Source: Anderseniella sp. (GTDB lineage: Bacteria; Pseudomonadota; Alphaproteobacteria; Rhizobiales; Aestuariivirgaceae). From it: a DNA stretch of 51,083 nt. Positions 38,048-47,307 of this stretch are shown here, piece by piece. Each line of letters starts with the position of its first letter. Position 1 is the first letter of the stretch. The stretch is taken from contig DAOUPT010000021.1 of assembly GCA_030626025.1 (NCBI GenBank), positions 1-51,083 on the forward strand. Reading direction: 5' to 3'. The position numbers and the translations under genes are program-made. The notes below the pieces were generated by a model. It was given only the letters and a program-made list of their open reading frames with translations. It searched no databases and was not told the origin of the DNA.

Positions 38048-38788
38048 TTAATGCAGTTTTTTCGCCATTACAGCTTTGGCCATTTCACCCATGGTTGAAA
38101 ACACAAAATCTACCTCAGGGCGTTCAGTCACTTTGGCTGTCGCCCCCCAATTATCGCTGTTTTTCAGCCCTTGACGGTCAATCCAGGCTTTCGCCAGACC
38201 AAATTGCGTTGCTGGAACATGATCATGAAAAAGACTTTGGGCCGTATGCAAAATTTCGCCCGGTTCAACTGCAAAATCAGTTTCAAGTTGTTTCAGCATA
38301 AATTCAAAATTGCGCGGTGCCGGTTTGTAGGAACCGATATCTTCTGCCGTATAAATGGCATCAAACTCAACCCCGAGCCAGCGGGCCGAAGCTGCAAACC
38401 CGCCACGATTGACGTTTGAAAGGATCACCAGCTTGAAATGCTTTTTCAGAATTCGCAAGGCATCGGCTGTGTCAGGAAAGGCTGGCCAATGGGGAATAGC
38501 TGCACCAAACCCGCGGTCAAGCGCATCATCGCTTTTCATAAAAAACCGTTCGGCAAATTGCTTGTGCACCAGCGCCAATAATTGCGGATAAATCATGCCC
38601 GGCGTTGCTGCTTGCTGGGCGCTTTCCAGTTCAGCATGAGCCTCCAGCGCAATCTGCCGAGTGATGTCGTCGCGCCCGTTAATGGCGATCAACATCTGAT
38701 AAGCATCCCAAATGCCGCTTTCCCAGTCAATCAAAGTGCCGTAGCAGTCGAACGTTAGCGTCGAATAATCGGTAATGCTTTTGGCCAC
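38048..38788 (-). CDS. HAD-superfamily hydrolase (haloacid dehalogenase type II-like)
   Basis: A 246-residue hydrolase. The nucleophile Asp is in LTFDCYGTLIDWE, motif II is ILSNVNRGG, the lysine motif is SYKPAPRNF and the final motif HTAQSLFHDHVPA. Sequence order is that of type II haloacid dehalogenases, but many relatives are phosphatases. I see no in-frame ATG consistent with the HAD N-terminus; GTG at 38788 follows GGGGGAG by nine bases and is chosen. Confidence 0.82.
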   Translation of the reverse strand: MAKSITDYSTLTFDCYGTLIDWESGIWDAYQMLIAINGRDDITRQIALEAHAELESAQQAATPGMIYPQLLALVHKQFAERFFMKSDDALDRGFGAAIPHWPAFPDTADALRILKKHFKLVILSNVNRGGFAASARWLGVEFDAIYTAEDIGSYKPAPRNFEFMLKQLETDFAVEPGEILHTAQSLFHDHVPATQFGLAKAWIDRQGLKNSDNWGATAKVTERPEVDFVFSTMGEMAKAVMAKKLH

Positions 38789-38903
38789 AATTATTGTCTC
38801 CCCCTTAGTTTCACCTGCATGTGCTCTCACAAGCCTGTGTTGTCGTTTGATTTGTTGTCGTTGACAATCTTGCATATAGACACGTCACAAAGGAGATTCA
38901 ATT

Positions 38904-39518
38904 ATGATGAGAAGAATTCTGTTGTTAAGTGTTGTCTGTGTCAGCGTTTTATTGACCGGAATATCGGCGCAGGCTCAAAAGCTCGAAACAGCGGTTTTCG
39001 CCGGTGGCTGTTTTTGGTGTGTTGAGTCAGATTTTGATAAAGTGCCCGGCGTAGTCAAGACCATATCAGGATATACGGGTGGAACCGGACCAAGTCCCAC
39101 CTACGATACCTATGTCAAAAAAGGCCATGTCGAAGCGGTGAAAATTACTTTCGATGTGGAAAAAACCAGTTACAAAAAGCTTCTCAACGTATTCTGGCAT
39201 TCGGTTAATCCAACAGACCCCGGTGGCCAGTTTTGCGACCGCGGGAGGGCTTATTCGACCGCAATTTTTGCTCAGAGTCGCAAACAGGTCGCGATTGCAA
39301 AAGCCTCCAAAACATCCTTGAAAAAACAGAACCCGGCCAAGAACATTGTCACGCCAATACTGGGCGCCAGCCGGTTTTATCCCTCTGAGAGCTACCATCA
39401 AGGTTATGCCACCCGAAACCCGATCCGTTATAAATTCTATCGCAGCTCTTGCGGTCGTGACCGGCAGGTCAGGAAAGTTTGGGGCAAAATGGCGTATCGC
39501 GGCATTCCGGGACATTAA
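38904..39518 (+). CDS. msrA: Exported peptide-methionine (S)-S-oxide reductase
   Basis: A 204-residue MsrA that repairs oxidised methionine. The N-terminus is a signal peptide (1 to about 24, ending AQA before QKLE), so the enzyme acts outside the cytoplasm. Catalytic cysteine in GGCFWCVE; a recycling cysteine is in YRSSCGRD. The family segment usually read YHQDY is YHQGY here. No msrB is present in the window. AGGAG precedes the first of two adjacent ATG codons. Confidence 0.93.
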   Translation: MMRRILLLSVVCVSVLLTGISAQAQKLETAVFAGGCFWCVESDFDKVPGVVKTISGYTGGTGPSPTYDTYVKKGHVEAVKITFDVEKTSYKKLLNVFWHSVNPTDPGGQFCDRGRAYSTAIFAQSRKQVAIAKASKTSLKKQNPAKNIVTPILGASRFYPSESYHQGYATRNPIRYKFYRSSCGRDRQVRKVWGKMAYRGIPGH

Positions 39519-39557
39519 ACCTTGCCAGCCCTGATGCAGCTAAGTAAAGGATTGACC

Positions 39558-41072
39558 ATGAGCAATCCTTTATATGATGCCTTGATTGGCAGTAAATCTG
39601 AGTCCTCCGCACGATTTGTTTCAACAGAGAGCGGCAGTAACTTAACTTATAACCAGTTCGCCAGTCGCGCCGGGCAGGTGGCCCATGCGTTGCTGCAATT
39701 GGGCGTGCGGCCCGGTGACCGGGTGATGGTGCAGGCTGATAAAAGCATTGATGTTTTGGCGCTGTATCTCGGCACCATCAGGTCAGGGGCTGTTTTCATT
39801 CCACTCAACACCGCCTACACTGCAGCAGAAGTAGAGTATTTTGTCGGCGATGCCGAACCGGCAGTTTTTATTTGTACCCCGAAAAGTGAAAACCAGCTGA
39901 AGGCTATTGCTGACAATGCAGGGGCCAAACTCCTTACCCTTGACGTTGATGGCACCGGCAGCTGGTTTGATTTTTGCGGCACCACTTGTTCGGCAGTTTT
40001 TTCCTGTGATCGCTCGGGCAGTGATCTGGCCGCAATTCTATATACGTCCGGCACAACAGGACGCTCAAAGGGGGCTATGCTCACCCACGACAATTTGTTG
40101 AGTAATGCTCAAAGCCTGAAACAAGCATGGAACTATAGCGACACCGATGTTCTGCTGCACACTTTGCCGATCTATCATAGCCACGGCCTGTTTGTTGCCA
40201 TTAACACAACAATGCTGGCTGGTGCATCGATGGTATTCATGCACCACTTTGCGGCTGACAAGGTGATGGAGAACCTTAAAAATGCAACGGTGCTGATGGG
40301 CGTACCAACCCATTATGTCAGGTTGCTCAAAGAGCCTGCTCTTACCAAACAATCTGTCAGCCACATGCGCTTGTTCACATCGGGTTCGGCACCGCTGCTG
40401 GCAGAAACCCATGAGAGTTTCACCGCGTTAACCGGTTACGCTATCCTTGAGCGCTATGGCCTGACCGAAACCAATATGAATACCTCCAACCCCTATAGCA
40501 ACGAGCGTCGCCCGGGCACCGTTGGGCAGGCTCTGCCTGATATTCAGGTTGAGGTGCGTGACCCCGAAACCGGTCAGGAACTGCCACAAGGAGAAACCGG
40601 TTCAATCGAAGTCAACGGTCCCAACGTATTTGCCGGTTATTGGCGCAAACCGGAAAAGACCCGCGAAGAATTCCGCGATGATGGTTTCTTTATCACTGGC
40701 GATTTGGGGTTTTTCGACAAGGATGGCTATCTGACCATCATCGGTCGCTCAAAAGACCTCGTCATCACGGGTGGTCTGAACGTCTACCCAAAAGAGATTG
40801 AGGCAGAAATCGATGCGCTGGACGGCGTTATGGAATCAGCGGTCATCGGCATTCCCCACCCCGATTTCGGCGAAGGCGTCACCGCCGTAGTTGTAATGTG
40901 CAGCAAAGACAGCACCAGTGAAGAAAAAATTATGGCTTCTATCGCCAACCGATTGGCAAAGTTTAAACAACCCAAGAAAGTTGTTTTCACCAAAGAATTG
41001 CCACGCAATGCCATGGGCAAAGTTCAAAAGAACCTGTTGCGTGATTTGTACTCAGATCTATATACGATGTGA
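39558..41072 (+). CDS. matB: Malonyl-CoA synthetase-like acyl-CoA ligase
   Basis: A 504-residue AMP-forming ligase. ATP-binding motif YTSGTTGRSKGAMLTH, then YGLTETNMNTSNPY, TGDLGFFDKDGYL, the hinge GRSKDLVITGGLNVYPKEIE and the catalytic lysine region RNAMGKVQKN. The YGLTETNMNTSNP stretch is characteristic of MatB, which activates malonate. No malonyl-CoA decarboxylase or malonate carrier lies nearby, so it may supply malonyl-CoA on its own. The start at 39558 has AAAGG seven bases ahead. Confidence 0.87.
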   Translation: MSNPLYDALIGSKSESSARFVSTESGSNLTYNQFASRAGQVAHALLQLGVRPGDRVMVQADKSIDVLALYLGTIRSGAVFIPLNTAYTAAEVEYFVGDAEPAVFICTPKSENQLKAIADNAGAKLLTLDVDGTGSWFDFCGTTCSAVFSCDRSGSDLAAILYTSGTTGRSKGAMLTHDNLLSNAQSLKQAWNYSDTDVLLHTLPIYHSHGLFVAINTTMLAGASMVFMHHFAADKVMENLKNATVLMGVPTHYVRLLKEPALTKQSVSHMRLFTSGSAPLLAETHESFTALTGYAILERYGLTETNMNTSNPYSNERRPGTVGQALPDIQVEVRDPETGQELPQGETGSIEVNGPNVFAGYWRKPEKTREEFRDDGFFITGDLGFFDKDGYLTIIGRSKDLVITGGLNVYPKEIEAEIDALDGVMESAVIGIPHPDFGEGVTAVVVMCSKDSTSEEKIMASIANRLAKFKQPKKVVFTKELPRNAMGKVQKNLLRDLYSDLYTM

Positions 41073-41077
41073 CCTGT

Positions 41078-41112
41078 AAAAGCCCCGGCTCGAACGGGTT
41101 CGAACCGGGGCC
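41078..41112 (-). terminator. Terminator between convergent genes
   Basis: Stem GCCCCGG/CCGGGGC (41082-41088 with 41105-41111) with an inner TCGAAC/GTTCGA. On the minus strand it is followed by TTTTAC, so it mainly ends the 41142 gene transcript and may also slow transcription leaving matB. Confidence 0.7.
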
Positions 41113-41141
41113 CTGCAGGCGTGCCCCCGGAAGGGGTAAAA

Positions 41142-42077
41142 TTACTGTCCTATTTTCAATTTACCCAAACTGGCGTTGCGCCGCGACCAGGTGATCGTTG
41201 CCCGCGCCAGGTCAGAGTGCATGAATTTTTTGCCATCGCCGGAGTTTGGCGCGACAGCTTTGTAAAGGTTGCCGGTCGCCCGTTGCATTTCCTTTTTATT
41301 CATTCCACTGACCTTGATATATCCATTTCCATCTGCCGGTAGTTTGTCGGCTGCAACCGGTTTGCCCGCCGCGTCCTTGTAGGAAAGGGTGCGCACGGAG
41401 TCCGTCACCAGCACAGATTTTGGCCCGACCGTTACTTTGGAAACACCGACAAAGCTGCCATCATTCCTGAAAACCTGAATGTTAGCGTCTGCCCCTGCCG
41501 CATCGCTGCCTGAATAGTTTATCAAAAGGTGGTGGCCAGCATAAAACCGCATCGGACTCATTTCAGCACTTTTGTTTGGCAGGCCAATGAAGTTATTCCA
41601 GATCACCGAACGTTTGCCATCAGCCATCACATCTACATAAATATCAAATTTTTTGCGCACCCCGGTAGAGCCGGTGCGGGTAATCAGGCCAATGCGATTA
41701 CCGGAAACTTTCTTAACATAGTCTTCAATCGCAAATTGGGCGCTTTCATTGGTGTTGGCATCAATTTTGACATTGATTCCGCCAAGACATTCACCGGCCT
41801 TTGAGCCATTGGCCAAAAACACATCAAAACGAATGCTGGTCGGTTTGCTATCAAATGGCAAGCCGTCCTGCTCAAGGTATTCGTTGTTGGTCGCAACAAC
41901 ATTTCTGGAGTTTTCACCGAAAAACAAAGTCGCAACCGCGTGTTTGTCGCCGCTGCCATAAGTTTTGCAGGTAGCGTCTTTGGTGATTTTTACATCAGCC
42001 ATCGCTGTTGACCCGGCTAAAAAACTGGCAAAAACAGCGGCAAGAGCAGTGGTCCGCGTTAAGGTTTTTGAATTCAT
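41142..42077 (-). CDS. Exported protein of unknown function
   Basis: A 311-residue protein with a signal peptide (1 to about 27, ending AMA before DVKI). The mature part is rich in beta-forming stretches and Gly/Asn/Lys, with a few cysteines (ATCKTYGSG and GECLGG) that may pair. No domain recognised. It is divergent from the NarX-like sensor gene, 182 bp apart, and could be under the control of that system; that is inference. Confidence 0.8.
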   Translation of the reverse strand: MNSKTLTRTTALAAVFASFLAGSTAMADVKITKDATCKTYGSGDKHAVATLFFGENSRNVVATNNEYLEQDGLPFDSKPTSIRFDVFLANGSKAGECLGGINVKIDANTNESAQFAIEDYVKKVSGNRIGLITRTGSTGVRKKFDIYVDVMADGKRSVIWNNFIGLPNKSAEMSPMRFYAGHHLLINYSGSDAAGADANIQVFRNDGSFVGVSKVTVGPKSVLVTDSVRTLSYKDAAGKPVAADKLPADGNGYIKVSGMNKKEMQRATGNLYKAVAPNSGDGKKFMHSDLARATITWSRRNASLGKLKIGQ

Positions 42078-42142
42078 AATTTTTGATCTCCCTCAGATTT
42101 GTTGAAAAAACGACGCAATCGAAGGTTTGCAGAAATAAAAAA

Positions 42143-42155
42143 ACGCTGACAGCGT
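42143..42155. promoter_or_regulatory. Palindrome in the 41142/42260 divergent gap
   Basis: ACGCTG-A-CAGCGT is a 13-base odd palindrome. On the minus strand it is followed by seven T, so in the leader of the 41142 gene it looks like ACGC-TGTCA-GCGT plus a T tract, a terminator or attenuator shape. It could equally be an operator. Confidence 0.4.
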
Positions 42156-42259
42156 CATTGCAACATTTCAATTCGTGCTTTTGCACATTCCATACCGGTC
42201 GAATAAACGTTAAGTTGCGAAAATAAAAAAATGCAGATTTAGTCAAGACAGCAACGCTT

Positions 42260-43774
42260 ATGGGCAAAACAAACAAATACGCGATTACTTTGCCGGTGTT
42301 ATTTATGGCCATGGCTTGTGTGCTGGTTAGCTGGTTCAGCTATGACAGTTACCAGCGTTTCAAGGGCCATCAGGTTGAATTGGCCAAGCGTTCGGCAACA
42401 GCCACTGCTAGCGCCATAGCAGATCGCATAAAAACTTTGCGGCATTCAATTGGTCTTTTTGTTCAGCGCGAAAATGAGTTGCTGGAAAAAATAAGGCGAC
42501 AACCTGCCGATGCAGCCCTGTTTACGGAATTGTCGAAAAAAATAGAAACATATTTGCCGGGATTTTACTCTTTCACCTTGGCTGATGCCAATGGCATTCC
42601 GCAGTTAAAACACACAGATTTTATGCTGACAAAAAGCTGTCGGCGCGATCTGCATTTCTATGCGCGTGATTTCAAAGCTCCCAATCTTTATGTGCATAAA
42701 TTTAACACACCAGACACATTGCATTTTGATCTGATGACCAGGTTCGAAACCAGCTCAAGGCAAACACTACCATTTTTCGTAAGCTTCAAAATGTCAGTAT
42801 TGGCCAATTCAATAAAGTCCGGCACAGTCGCCGGGCATAAGCTGTCATTAGTACAAGTTGGTGAGGCGATTTCTAAATCCTATGGTCTTGAAAACAACAA
42901 TGGCAGTCTAAAGCTGACCCGAATGCAACGAACCGTGGTTGGCGGTGAAGTTCTTGCCCATTCCGCCGTAACAAATAGTAATTGGGTTATTGTTGATACC
43001 CCGGTTGCAAATTTGTTCTCCAACGAATTATTCTGGCTTTTGCTAAAAGCTGTTGCGATTATTCTTGTTTTTGGTCTTGTTGCTATGACCCTGGGAATTT
43101 TAATCCGCCGCGAGGCCCGGCAATTGGACAGAACCGGCAGGGTAATTCTTGGTATCGAAAAAGACCGGCGGCGAATTGCCATGGATATGCACGATCAGGT
43201 GTTATCAGACCTGACATTTTTATCGCGCCAGTGCGATCACATGAAACAAAGTGTCCAGGATCCCCAGGCGATCAAAAACCATCTCGAAGCTTCCGAAGGC
43301 GCACTGGAAACTGTAAGCAATTCAATCCGCTCAATCATTGATGATCTGCACCCCCAAGCCCTCGAGATATTGGGGTTGGAAGATAGCCTTAAGGCGTATC
43401 TGGATAAAAACTTTGCCGAATTGCCCGCCCCGGCTATTCGTTTTTCAGTGAACTCTTTTGAAGACGGTCGCTTGAGTGACGACCAGCGGTTGAACCTGTT
43501 TCGTATAACGCTGGAAATTATTCACAACATCGTTCGACATGCCAACGCCACCAGATGCGATGTTAATCTGAGTATGAGAAAGCGCCAGTTAATTCTCGAA
43601 GTAGAAGACAATGGCCACAATTTCAACCCTGGAAAAAACAAGGTAACTCAGGCGCGAGGCCTTGCTAACATAAGTACCCGCTCGCACATGATTGGCGGTG
43701 TGATTAAATGGGGTTTAGCCACAGGTTTTGACAATGGTACCAGATTTGAACTTGAAATGCCTCTTAGCGTATAA
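42260..43774 (+). CDS. NarX/DesK-type sensor histidine kinase
   Basis: A 504-residue membrane kinase: transmembrane helices at about 8-28 and 258-282 flank an extracytoplasmic sensing domain with no family I can name. The phospho-acceptor is H311 in RRRIAMDMHDQVLSDL (HisKA_3 type), and the HATPase has HNIVRHANA and VEDNGHNF. The response-regulator gene starts four bases after its stop, so they form one unit. Confidence 0.9.
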   Translation: MGKTNKYAITLPVLFMAMACVLVSWFSYDSYQRFKGHQVELAKRSATATASAIADRIKTLRHSIGLFVQRENELLEKIRRQPADAALFTELSKKIETYLPGFYSFTLADANGIPQLKHTDFMLTKSCRRDLHFYARDFKAPNLYVHKFNTPDTLHFDLMTRFETSSRQTLPFFVSFKMSVLANSIKSGTVAGHKLSLVQVGEAISKSYGLENNNGSLKLTRMQRTVVGGEVLAHSAVTNSNWVIVDTPVANLFSNELFWLLLKAVAIILVFGLVAMTLGILIRREARQLDRTGRVILGIEKDRRRIAMDMHDQVLSDLTFLSRQCDHMKQSVQDPQAIKNHLEASEGALETVSNSIRSIIDDLHPQALEILGLEDSLKAYLDKNFAELPAPAIRFSVNSFEDGRLSDDQRLNLFRITLEIIHNIVRHANATRCDVNLSMRKRQLILEVEDNGHNFNPGKNKVTQARGLANISTRSHMIGGVIKWGLATGFDNGTRFELEMPLSV

Positions 43775-43777
43775 ACC

Positions 43778-44503
43778 ATGAATCAACCCCTGAATATCAT
43801 TATTGCTGAAGACAATCCTCGCGACCGGGCATTTTTACAAGACGCCTTACAGCAGCATCAATTACAGGTGGCAGTGAACGGGCAGGAGGCTTTAGAACTC
43901 GCCTTGGGAAAAGAAGAATTGAACGTTGTATGCGATATTCAGATGCCGTTGATCAATGGAATTGAACTTGGTCGCCGTATCTGGAAACACAACCTGGATG
44001 CCAAAATCATCTTCTGGTCGCAATTTCGCGACGAAGTGTATTTGCGTTCCCTGAAAAAAATAATCCCCCCGCAAACGGTTTATGGCTACGTTTTGAAATC
44101 CAATACATCAGAGGTTTTGCAGCAGGCAGCAGACACAGTTTTTAAAAATGACCAATGCTGGGTTGATCCGAAAATCCGTTCGGTCGAAGCACGTCGGCCC
44201 GGTGGTGCAGATGTGATAAGTGATGCAGAGTTTGAGGTACTTGTAGACATCGCACTTGGTCTGACCGACAACATGATTGCCGAGCGGCGCTTTCTGACCA
44301 GGCGCGGCGTGCAGAGCCGTCTCAAATTATTGTATCAAAAACTTGGCGCAGACCGTGCCACAGTAAAAGATGATTTCGGTGATGCCTTCAATTCCCGCTC
44401 CCGGGCCATCTCAATCGCATTGAACAGGGGACTGATAAACGCTTTTGAATTGAAACGGGCTGAGGCTTCTTTGCAGACCTGGTTGAGCAATGAACGCGGC
44501 TAA
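43778..44503 (+). CDS. NarL/LuxR-type response regulator
   Basis: A 241-residue regulator. The receiver domain has acidic pocket E11/D12 and phospho-acceptor D53 (VVCDIQMPLING). The C-terminal helix-turn-helix (about 148-200: ISDAEFEVLVDIALGLTDN, RGVQSRLKLLYQKLGAD) is a divergent LuxR-type domain. Partner of the preceding kinase. Its targets are not given by the sequence; the phn operon next door has a Pho box instead. Confidence 0.9.
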   Translation: MNQPLNIIIAEDNPRDRAFLQDALQQHQLQVAVNGQEALELALGKEELNVVCDIQMPLINGIELGRRIWKHNLDAKIIFWSQFRDEVYLRSLKKIIPPQTVYGYVLKSNTSEVLQQAADTVFKNDQCWVDPKIRSVEARRPGGADVISDAEFEVLVDIALGLTDNMIAERRFLTRRGVQSRLKLLYQKLGADRATVKDDFGDAFNSRSRAISIALNRGLINAFELKRAEASLQTWLSNERG

Positions 44504-44539
44504 GGCAAATTGTAGGTTTTTCTTCAGTGCCATTACCAA

Positions 44540-44557
44540 TTGTCACAAAACTTTCAC
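44540..44557 (+). promoter_or_regulatory. Pho box upstream of phnD
   Basis: TTGTCACAAAACTTTCAC matches 14 of 18 positions of the E. coli PhoB consensus CTGTCATAAATCTGTCAC, with the expected two direct heptamers 4 bases apart. It lies 91 bp before the phnD start. This predicts induction of the transporter when phosphate is scarce. Confidence 0.7.
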
Positions 44558-44648
44558 TTAATAGTTGTCTGACAGAAATATATCGGCATTATAGCTGCAT
44601 GAGCAATGTAGTTAAATCGTTGCCGCCACTAATCCTTGGGAGGAAAAT

Positions 44649-45623
44649 ATGTTTAAACTTCTTGCTGGCGTTGCAGCCGGTGCCTTGATGGCTTTGTCAC
44701 TCACCGTTTCTACAACAGCTGTGCAGGCTGAAGAAGAATGTAACCGTGGCACCTTGGACAAAGCCTATTGTGACCGCGACTATAACCAGACAGCTGATTT
44801 GCCGCTTGATGAAGCACAATGGGCTGATCCATCAACCATTATTTTCACTTACACACCGGTTGAAGACCCTGCTGTTTACGCCAATGTCTGGAAGGGTTTT
44901 GTCGATCACATGGCAAAAACCACCGGCAGAAAAGTTGTGTTCTTCCCGGTTCAAAGCAATGCTGCCCAGCTTGAAGCCATGCGTTCGGGCCGTTTGCATG
45001 TTGCAGGCTTTAACACCGGCTCCAATCCGATTGCGGTAAGTTGCGCCGGTTTTGTGCCCTTTGCCATGATGGCCAAAAACGATGCTTCATTTGGTTATGA
45101 AATGGAAATCATTGTGCCGATGGATTCAAAACTGCAATCACCGGCCGATCTGAAAGGCAAAACCCTTGCCTTTACTTCACCCACATCGAACTCGGGGTTT
45201 AAAGCGCCATCTGCGATTTTGAAAGGTGAGTTTGGCCTGGTCAAAGACAAAGACTTCAAGGCGACATTTTCTGGTAAACACGACAACTCGATATTGGGCG
45301 TTTACAATGGCGACTATGAAGCAGCATCGATTGCCAACTCCGTCTGGGCACGCATGAAACGCCGCGGTGTCATCAAGCCGGGTAAAATTCGTTCAATCTA
45401 CAAATCCCAGACCTTCCCGACCACCGGCTACGGCCATGCTCACAATTTGCACCCGGTATTGGTTGCCAAAATCAAACAGGCCTTCGTGACCTATAAATGG
45501 GGTGAACTGTTCAAAAAAGAATTCAAAAAAGCAGACCGCTTTATTGGCATCACTCACAAATTTGACTGGGCCGTTATTCGCGGCATCGATAAAGCTAATG
45601 GCGTTAGCTACAACTGCAAATAG
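44649..45623 (+). CDS. phnD: Phosphonate ABC transporter substrate-binding protein
   Basis: A 324-residue periplasmic binding protein: signal peptide 1-27 (ending VQA before EEE), then the PhnD fold with ADPSTIIFTYTPVED, PVQSNAAQLEAMRSGRLHVA and SNSGFKAPSAIL. The family binds phosphonates, 2-aminoethylphosphonate, phosphite or hypophosphite; the ligand cannot be chosen here. A strong GGGAGGA precedes the ATG. First gene of phnD-phnC-phnE-phnE. Confidence 0.94.
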   Translation: MFKLLAGVAAGALMALSLTVSTTAVQAEEECNRGTLDKAYCDRDYNQTADLPLDEAQWADPSTIIFTYTPVEDPAVYANVWKGFVDHMAKTTGRKVVFFPVQSNAAQLEAMRSGRLHVAGFNTGSNPIAVSCAGFVPFAMMAKNDASFGYEMEIIVPMDSKLQSPADLKGKTLAFTSPTSNSGFKAPSAILKGEFGLVKDKDFKATFSGKHDNSILGVYNGDYEAASIANSVWARMKRRGVIKPGKIRSIYKSQTFPTTGYGHAHNLHPVLVAKIKQAFVTYKWGELFKKEFKKADRFIGITHKFDWAVIRGIDKANGVSYNCK

Positions 45624-45709
45624 TCGTGTCGTTTGAACATCCATTTACCGGGTTTGGCAAAGGTGCCAGACTCGGATTTGTTTCTTGAATCACGGGTTGG
45701 GGGACGCTG

Positions 45710-46501
45710 ATGCTGCGCCTTGAAAATGTAACAAAACGCTACAAGACAGGGGACGTTGCCCTCAAAAATGTCAGTCTGGAAATACCTGAAGGCCAGGTCA
45801 TCGCCCTGATCGGGCCATCAGGTGCCGGTAAATCCACCCTGATCCGCTGTGTAAACCGTCTGGTTGAACCGACCGAGGGAACAATCTGGCTGGGTGACAC
45901 TGAATTAACAGCATTGTCACCGGGCGATCTGCGCAAAGCACGTCGTCGTATGGGGATGATTTTTCAGGAATATGCGCTGGTCGAGCGCTTGACAGTGATG
46001 GAAAACGTTTTATCCGGTCGCCTTGGATACGTCGGCTTCTGGCAGGCCTGGTTTCGCAAATTCCCCAAAAAAGATGTTCGCGAAGCCTATCGCCTGCTTG
46101 ATCGCGTTGGCCTCATGCACATGGCCGACAAACGGGCTGACGAGCTTTCCGGTGGCCAGCGCCAGCGCGTCGGCATTTGCCGCGCCCTGATACAGGATCC
46201 CGATCTTCTGCTGGTTGATGAACCAACCGCCAGTCTTGACCCTAAAACTTCGCGCCAAATCATGCGGCTTATCAATGAGCTGTGCAAGGAGCGCGGTCTG
46301 GCAGCGATTATCAACATTCACGATGTGCATTTGGCCCAGATGTACTCCCAACGTATTGTCGGTCTAAAAGCCGGCGAACTGGTTTTTGACGGCCCACCCG
46401 ATGGTCTTGTACCTGAAGTCCTGACCGAAATTTATGGTGAGGAAGACTGGGAAGCGACCATTGAAGATGTTGATGAGGATGAAGAAGAGGCAAGCAAATG
46501 A
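45710..46501 (+). CDS. phnC: Phosphonate ABC transporter ATPase
   Basis: A 263-residue ATPase. Walker [10 protein letters not shown] (35-43), Q loop [10 protein letters not shown], signature [15 protein letters not shown], Walker [14 protein letters not shown]. The C-terminus has an acidic run (VDEDEEE). 86 bp after phnD; overlaps the first phnE by 4 bp. Confidence 0.95.
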   Translation: MLRLENVTKRYKTGDVALKNVSLEIPEGQVIALIGPSGAGKSTLIRCVNRLVEPTEGTIWLGDTELTALSPGDLRKARRRMGMIFQEYALVERLTVMENVLSGRLGYVGFWQAWFRKFPKKDVREAYRLLDRVGLMHMADKRADELSGGQRQRVGICRALIQDPDLLLVDEPTASLDPKTSRQIMRLINELCKERGLAAIINIHDVHLAQMYSQRIVGLKAGELVFDGPPDGLVPEVLTEIYGEEDWEATIEDVDEDEEEASK

Positions 46502-47307
46502 GCCCACCCACATCACCCTATCCCAATAGCTGGAAGAAGCCCCATTTCATTAAAAACCCGCTGTTGCGTTGGGGCCTGATCCTTGGCACCGCGATATATG
46601 TGGCACTCGCGCTTGGCACAATGGAGGTCAATTGGATACGCGTATGGGAAGGGCTGCCGCGTGGCCAGAGATTACTGGCGGCATTTTTTCCACCCAATTT
46701 CAGCGATACCCGCGGCGTGATCATTGACGGTATCCTTGAGAGTATCTGGATGGCGATCATTGCTACAATTGGCGGTATCGTCCTGTCTGTGCCGGTCGGG
46801 CTGGGGGCGGCGCGAAATTTATCACCGCGCTGGGTCTATCTTTTCTGCCGGTTTATTGTCGCCTCATCGCGAACTTTTCCTGAAATTATCGTTGCCATTT
46901 TTGCCGTGAAATTTTTTGGCTTTGGACCATTTGCCGGGTTTATTGCCTTGTCGATTGGCACCGTGGGGTTTTTCGCTAAATTGCTGGCTGAAGATATTGA
47001 AGCCATGAACAAAACCCAGGCTGAAGCTGTACGCTCCACTGGCAGCAGCTGGTTTCAATGGATAAATTACGCTATCCAGCCGCAGGTTATGCCACGCATG
47101 ATTGGCTTGTCGCTTTACCGGCTCGACATCAATTTTCGCGAAAGTGCCGTTGTTGGCATCGTCGGGGCAGGGGGCATTGGTGCTCATTTGATTACATCGA
47201 TCAGCCGTTATGAATACGACACTACAGCAGCGATTTTGCTGGTCATTATCGCCATTGTTATTTCGCTGGAATATACCTCCGGCTATCTTAGAAAGTGGGT
47301 GCAGTAA
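46498..47307 (+). CDS. phnE: Phosphonate ABC transporter permease 1
   Basis: A 269-residue inner-membrane permease with about six helices. The EAA-type coupling loop is [21 protein letters not shown], and the [16 protein letters not shown] segment is typical of PhnE. Overlaps phnC by 4 bp and the next phnE by one base. Confidence 0.94.
   Translation: MSPPTSPYPNSWKKPHFIKNPLLRWGLILGTAIYVALALGTMEVNWIRVWEGLPRGQRLLAAFFPPNFSDTRGVIIDGILESIWMAIIATIGGIVLSVPVGLGAARNLSPRWVYLFCRFIVASSRTFPEIIVAIFAVKFFGFGPFAGFIALSIGTVGFFAKLLAEDIEAMNKTQAEAVRSTGSSWFQWINYAIQPQVMPRMIGLSLYRLDINFRESAVVGIVGAGGIGAHLITSISRYEYDTTAAILLVIIAIVISLEYTSGYLRKWVQ

Noticed and set aside
41096-41106. GGTTCGAACC, resembling a tRNA T-arm
   Set aside because: There is no acceptor, D or anticodon arm around it; it is part of the terminator stem between convergent genes.
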